Shown: positions 50,630-52,826 of the stretch, piece after piece
How the letters are laid out: each line of letters opens with the position of its first letter
Position numbering within the stretch: position 1 is the first letter of the stretch
NCBI GenBank assembly: GCA_937934685.1
Contig: CALGYU010000008.1
Coordinates: forward strand, 1 to 52,826
Reading direction: 5' to 3'
From: an uncultured Acholeplasma sp.
GTDB taxonomy: Bacteria; Bacillota_I; Bacilli_A; Acholeplasmatales; Acholeplasmataceae
Length of the DNA stretch: 52,826 nucleotides
The notes under the pieces: model-generated
Seen by the model: the letters and a program-made list of their open reading frames with translations, nothing else
The model's database searches: none
What the model was told of the DNA's origin: nothing
Position numbers and translations under genes: made by a program

Positions 50630-51128
50630 ATTGGCTCATTTGTTGCTAGCAAATCAAGTTAAGAAGGATCATATTTTAGTAGATGCTACGATGGGAAACG
50701 GACATGATACGCTTTATTTAAGTTCTTTGGCTCAACATGTTTATAGTTTTGATATTCAACAAAAAGCCCTAGATTCAACGTATGAGAAAGTTTCTCATTT
50801 GAATCATGTTTCTTTAATTTTAGATTCGTTTGAAAATGTTTTTAATTATGTTTCTACTTTTGATGGTATTGTTTTTAATTTAGGTTATTTGCCTAATGGT
50901 GATAAATCTATTACTACCCTAGGAGAAACTACTTTATTTACTGTTAAAAAGATTCTTTCTACTTTAGAACATGTTTATATGGTGATAGTCGTTTATCCTG
51001 GTCATTTAGAAGGACAATATGAATCAAAGTTATTAGATGAGTTTGTTTTATCTTTAACGATTCCCGTTATTAAGATTCAGGTTGAGAATAGAAAAAACGC
51101 ACCTTATATTTACTTTATCGAAAAATAA
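50604..51128 (+). CDS. mnmM: tRNA wobble-uridine methyltransferase MnmM (YtqB)
   Basis: A 174-residue class I SAM methyltransferase. SAM-binding motif I is VDATMGNGHDTLYL (about 25-38), with motif IV FNLGYLPNGDKSITT near 90. The family (PF06962) methylates nm5U at the tRNA wobble position. AAGGAAG precedes the ATG, which lies 26 bases inside ytqA, so the two are translationally coupled and probably act in sequence. A terminator follows at 51133. Confidence 0.88.
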   Translation: MKKKKTMIELAHLLLANQVKKDHILVDATMGNGHDTLYLSSLAQHVYSFDIQQKALDSTYEKVSHLNHVSLILDSFENVFNYVSTFDGIVFNLGYLPNGDKSITTLGETTLFTVKKILSTLEHVYMVIVVYPGHLEGQYESKLLDEFVLSLTIPVIKIQVENRKNAPYIYFIEK

Positions 51129-51132
51129 TTTG

Positions 51133-51162
51133 AATGCTTTATTTTTATAAAGCATTTTTTTT
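51133..51162 (+). terminator. Terminator after mnmM
   Basis: Stem AATGCTTTA / TAAAGCATT with a six-base loop and a T run on plus. Confidence 0.88.
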
Positions 51163-51184
51163 ATATATTTTAAGTTATTGGTTG

Positions 51185-51193
51185 TGCTATAAT
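51185..51193 (+). promoter_or_regulatory. Extended -10 element for the APC permease
   Basis: TGCTATAAT, with TTGTGCTATAAT being identical over 12 bases to the tRNA-Thr promoter. The -35 is weak. ATG follows about 28 bases later. Confidence 0.6.
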
Positions 51194-51221
51194 GATAAAA
51201 ATTAGATGTTAGGATAACTAT

Positions 51222-52556
51222 ATGAAAGATAATAAAAACTATGGATTGTTTACAACTATTTCTATGATTATTGGGATTGTTATTGGTTCAGGTATCATTT
51301 TTAAGACAGGCAATGTTTTAAAAGCAACCAATGGCAATGTTTTTTTAGGTGTGCTTGTTTTCGTGTTTGCATCACTTGCTATTATTTTTGGTAGTTTAAC
51401 TTTAAGTCAATTGGCTTTAAGATCTAATGAACATGGCGGCATTATTAGTTATACGAAGGAAAGTTATGGAAAATCTGCCTCAGGTGTTTTAGGATGGTTT
51501 ATTTCATTGGTTTATTTCCCTACGATTACTGCTGTTTTATCTTGGGTTTCCAGTGTTTATTTGCTGATGTTTTTAGGCATTAGTGCTTCACTAGAATTTC
51601 AAATTCTTGTTGCGATTGGACTTTTAGTTTTCCTTTCTTCACTTAATATCATTTCAGCAAAAGCCTCTGGTTTTTTTCAAAATTTTGCTACGATTGTAAA
51701 AATCATTCCTTTGCTTTTAATTGCTTTGATTGGTTTCTTTTCTAAATCAAATGAAGTTTTAACTGTTCAAAATAATTTTACGTCTGGTTTGAATGCTAAT
51801 GTTTTAATGTTTTTAACCGCTATTGGACCTATTAGTTTTATTTTTGATGGCTGGACTGTTTCAACAACCATTTCTGGAGAGATTAAAAATCCTAAAAAGA
51901 CTTTACCTATTGCTTTAGCTGTTTCTCCTATTCTTATTTTATTGATTTATATTTTATATTTTGTCGGTGTGACTAAGGTCATGGATGTTAATGAAATCAT
52001 CGGGCTTGGGAACGATTATATTTATGTTGCTTTCTCTAGATTATTAGGCAATTTTGGATCTAAGGTTCTTTTATTTATTTTAGTGATTTCTATGTTGGGA
52101 ACTACCAATGGTTTGGTGTTGGGTTTTAGCAGAACACTTAATCACTTATCTTATGAAGAACTTATTTTCTTATCTGGAAAAATTAAATCTCCTTTGAATA
52201 AATTACCGGTAAAAGCTATTATTTATTCTGGTTTTATAACTATGTTTTGGCTTTTTATTCATTATATTACAATGAAATTTGAACTTCTTAATAATTCAGA
52301 TGTTTCAGAAATATCGATTGCTACATTATATCTTTTACTAATTTTCTTATACATAAAGGTGATGGTATTAGCCAAAGTAGGCGAAATTAAAGGTGTCTTT
52401 AAAGGTTATGTTTTTCCGATTTTAGCCATTATCGGTTCATTAATTATGTTTAGTGGTAGTTTGCAAAACAAATATTTTTTAATTTATTTTGGTTTTTCAT
52501 TGTTGATTCTTTTTATATCTTATTTCTATTTGAAAAATAAAACAAACAAATCATAA
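51222..52556 (+). CDS. APC-family amino acid permease
   Basis: A 444-residue secondary transporter with about twelve hydrophobic segments. The first helix carries the substrate-binding GIVIGSGIIFKTGN motif (about 18-31), as in APC/LAT carriers, and helix 6 has GPISFIFDGWTVSTTISGEIKNPKKTLP (about 205-232). It resembles the serine/threonine or LAT-like exchangers, but the substrate is not determined. Own promoter; the stretch after it holds a terminator at 52778. Confidence 0.88.
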   Translation: MKDNKNYGLFTTISMIIGIVIGSGIIFKTGNVLKATNGNVFLGVLVFVFASLAIIFGSLTLSQLALRSNEHGGIISYTKESYGKSASGVLGWFISLVYFPTITAVLSWVSSVYLLMFLGISASLEFQILVAIGLLVFLSSLNIISAKASGFFQNFATIVKIIPLLLIALIGFFSKSNEVLTVQNNFTSGLNANVLMFLTAIGPISFIFDGWTVSTTISGEIKNPKKTLPIALAVSPILILLIYILYFVGVTKVMDVNEIIGLGNDYIYVAFSRLLGNFGSKVLLFILVISMLGTTNGLVLGFSRTLNHLSYEELIFLSGKIKSPLNKLPVKAIIYSGFITMFWLFIHYITMKFELLNNSDVSEISIATLYLLLIFLYIKVMVLAKVGEIKGVFKGYVFPILAIIGSLIMFSGSLQNKYFLIYFGFSLLILFISYFYLKNKTNKS

Positions 52557-52826
52557 AAATAGATATTTCTAGTGACACTCAATATTTTTTCTTACTAAAG
52601 TAACCGCCTTAAATAAAATGTTTATTTTCTTAAATTGAAATTTCATTGTAGTATCCTTTTTTGGTATTAAAACCATATAACTGTGTTAGTAAAACTTTGT
52701 ATTTTTTATCATTCTTGTTCATCATTCCCTTTCAGGCAAATACTCAATGAATTTATATGTGTTCTATGACATTAAAAAAACCACCTGGGTTCAGACAACT
52801 AATCCTAGGTGGTTTTTATTTATGCT
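52557..52826. other. Intergenic end region with possible ORF remnants
   Basis: No full gene. On minus there is a 31-residue ORF (52630-52725, start ATG after AAAGGG) and, in the next frame, a 25-residue ORF (52569-52646). They may be the two ends of one short gene broken by a frameshift, but I recognise neither. A terminator-like hairpin closes the region. Confidence 0.35.
52778..52819 (+). terminator. Terminator-like hairpin at the right edge
   Basis: Stem AAAACCACCT / AGGTGGTTTT with a 19-base loop and flanking A/T runs on both strands, so orientation is open. Confidence 0.75.

Noticed and set aside
1..52826. CRISPR array, prophage, intact insertion sequence or integrative element
   Set aside because: No regularly spaced repeats, transposase or integrase motifs, or phage structural genes were seen in any frame; gene content is housekeeping.

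Overview
The window is a dense, AT-rich stretch of housekeeping chromosome. It fits a Mollicutes-type or closely related Firmicutes lineage (Acholeplasma / Izemoplasma / Haloplasma-like). The evidence is a PolC-type replicase, RNase J, a long-form HPF, a shortened IF2, a eukaryote-like prolyl-tRNA synthetase, T-box and lysine-riboswitch control, and Bacillus-like gene orders broken into smaller blocks. Genes read cleanly with UGA as stop, so this is not a UGA=Trp mycoplasma. No rRNA, prophage, CRISPR array or intact insertion sequence was seen.

Layout. 1-9.4 kb (minus): the rimP-nusA-rnpM-ylxQ-infB-rbfA translation/transcription operon, then priA-fmt-pgpA and a membrane protein with a degenerate HD-GYP domain cut by the window edge. 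9.5-12.8 kb (plus): a zinc-type ABC importer, a Fur-family regulator and coaD in one overlapping operon, driven by a promoter bracketed by two near-identical 17-bp palindromes. 12.8-19.3 kb: a HAD phosphatase, RNase J, HPF with a shrunken ComFC-like gene upstream, an EF-G-like gene broken by a frameshift and a stop, a YidD with an extra C-terminal part, and a candidate small RNA. 19.3-24.4 kb (minus): a UxaE-type epimerase, a TcyP-like symporter, a lipoprotein and a secreted C39-like cysteine peptidase. 24.4-30.5 kb (minus): proS-cvfB-fic, then an amino-acid ABC importer under a lysine riboswitch.

30.5-36.5 kb: cold-shock protein, three scattered tRNAs (Thr-GGU, Gly-GCC, Leu-GAG), a membrane metalloprotease, an aromatic-acid-exporter-like protein coupled to Ntdp, fatty acid kinase FakA and L28. 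36.5-43.5 kb (minus): rlmN-rsgA and rpe-thiN (fragments of the Bacillus priA-to-thiN cluster, without def, rsmB and prpC-prkC), then pheST behind a T-box leader. 43.5-52.8 kb: a Bax-inhibitor-1-like protein, polC and a coupled membrane protein (minus), then the ytqA-ytqB tRNA-modification pair and an APC permease (plus), ending in a 270-bp stretch with small ORF fragments and a terminator.

The most rewarding observations are the putative zinc-regulator operator pair, the broken EF-G paralogue, the C-rich-loop small RNA candidate at about 19.1-19.27 kb, the ComFC remnant fused into the hpf operon, the extended YidD, and the hairpin between the Shine-Dalgarno sequence and the start codon of the secreted peptidase. 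I saw no clear multi-gene defence or other wholly new system.
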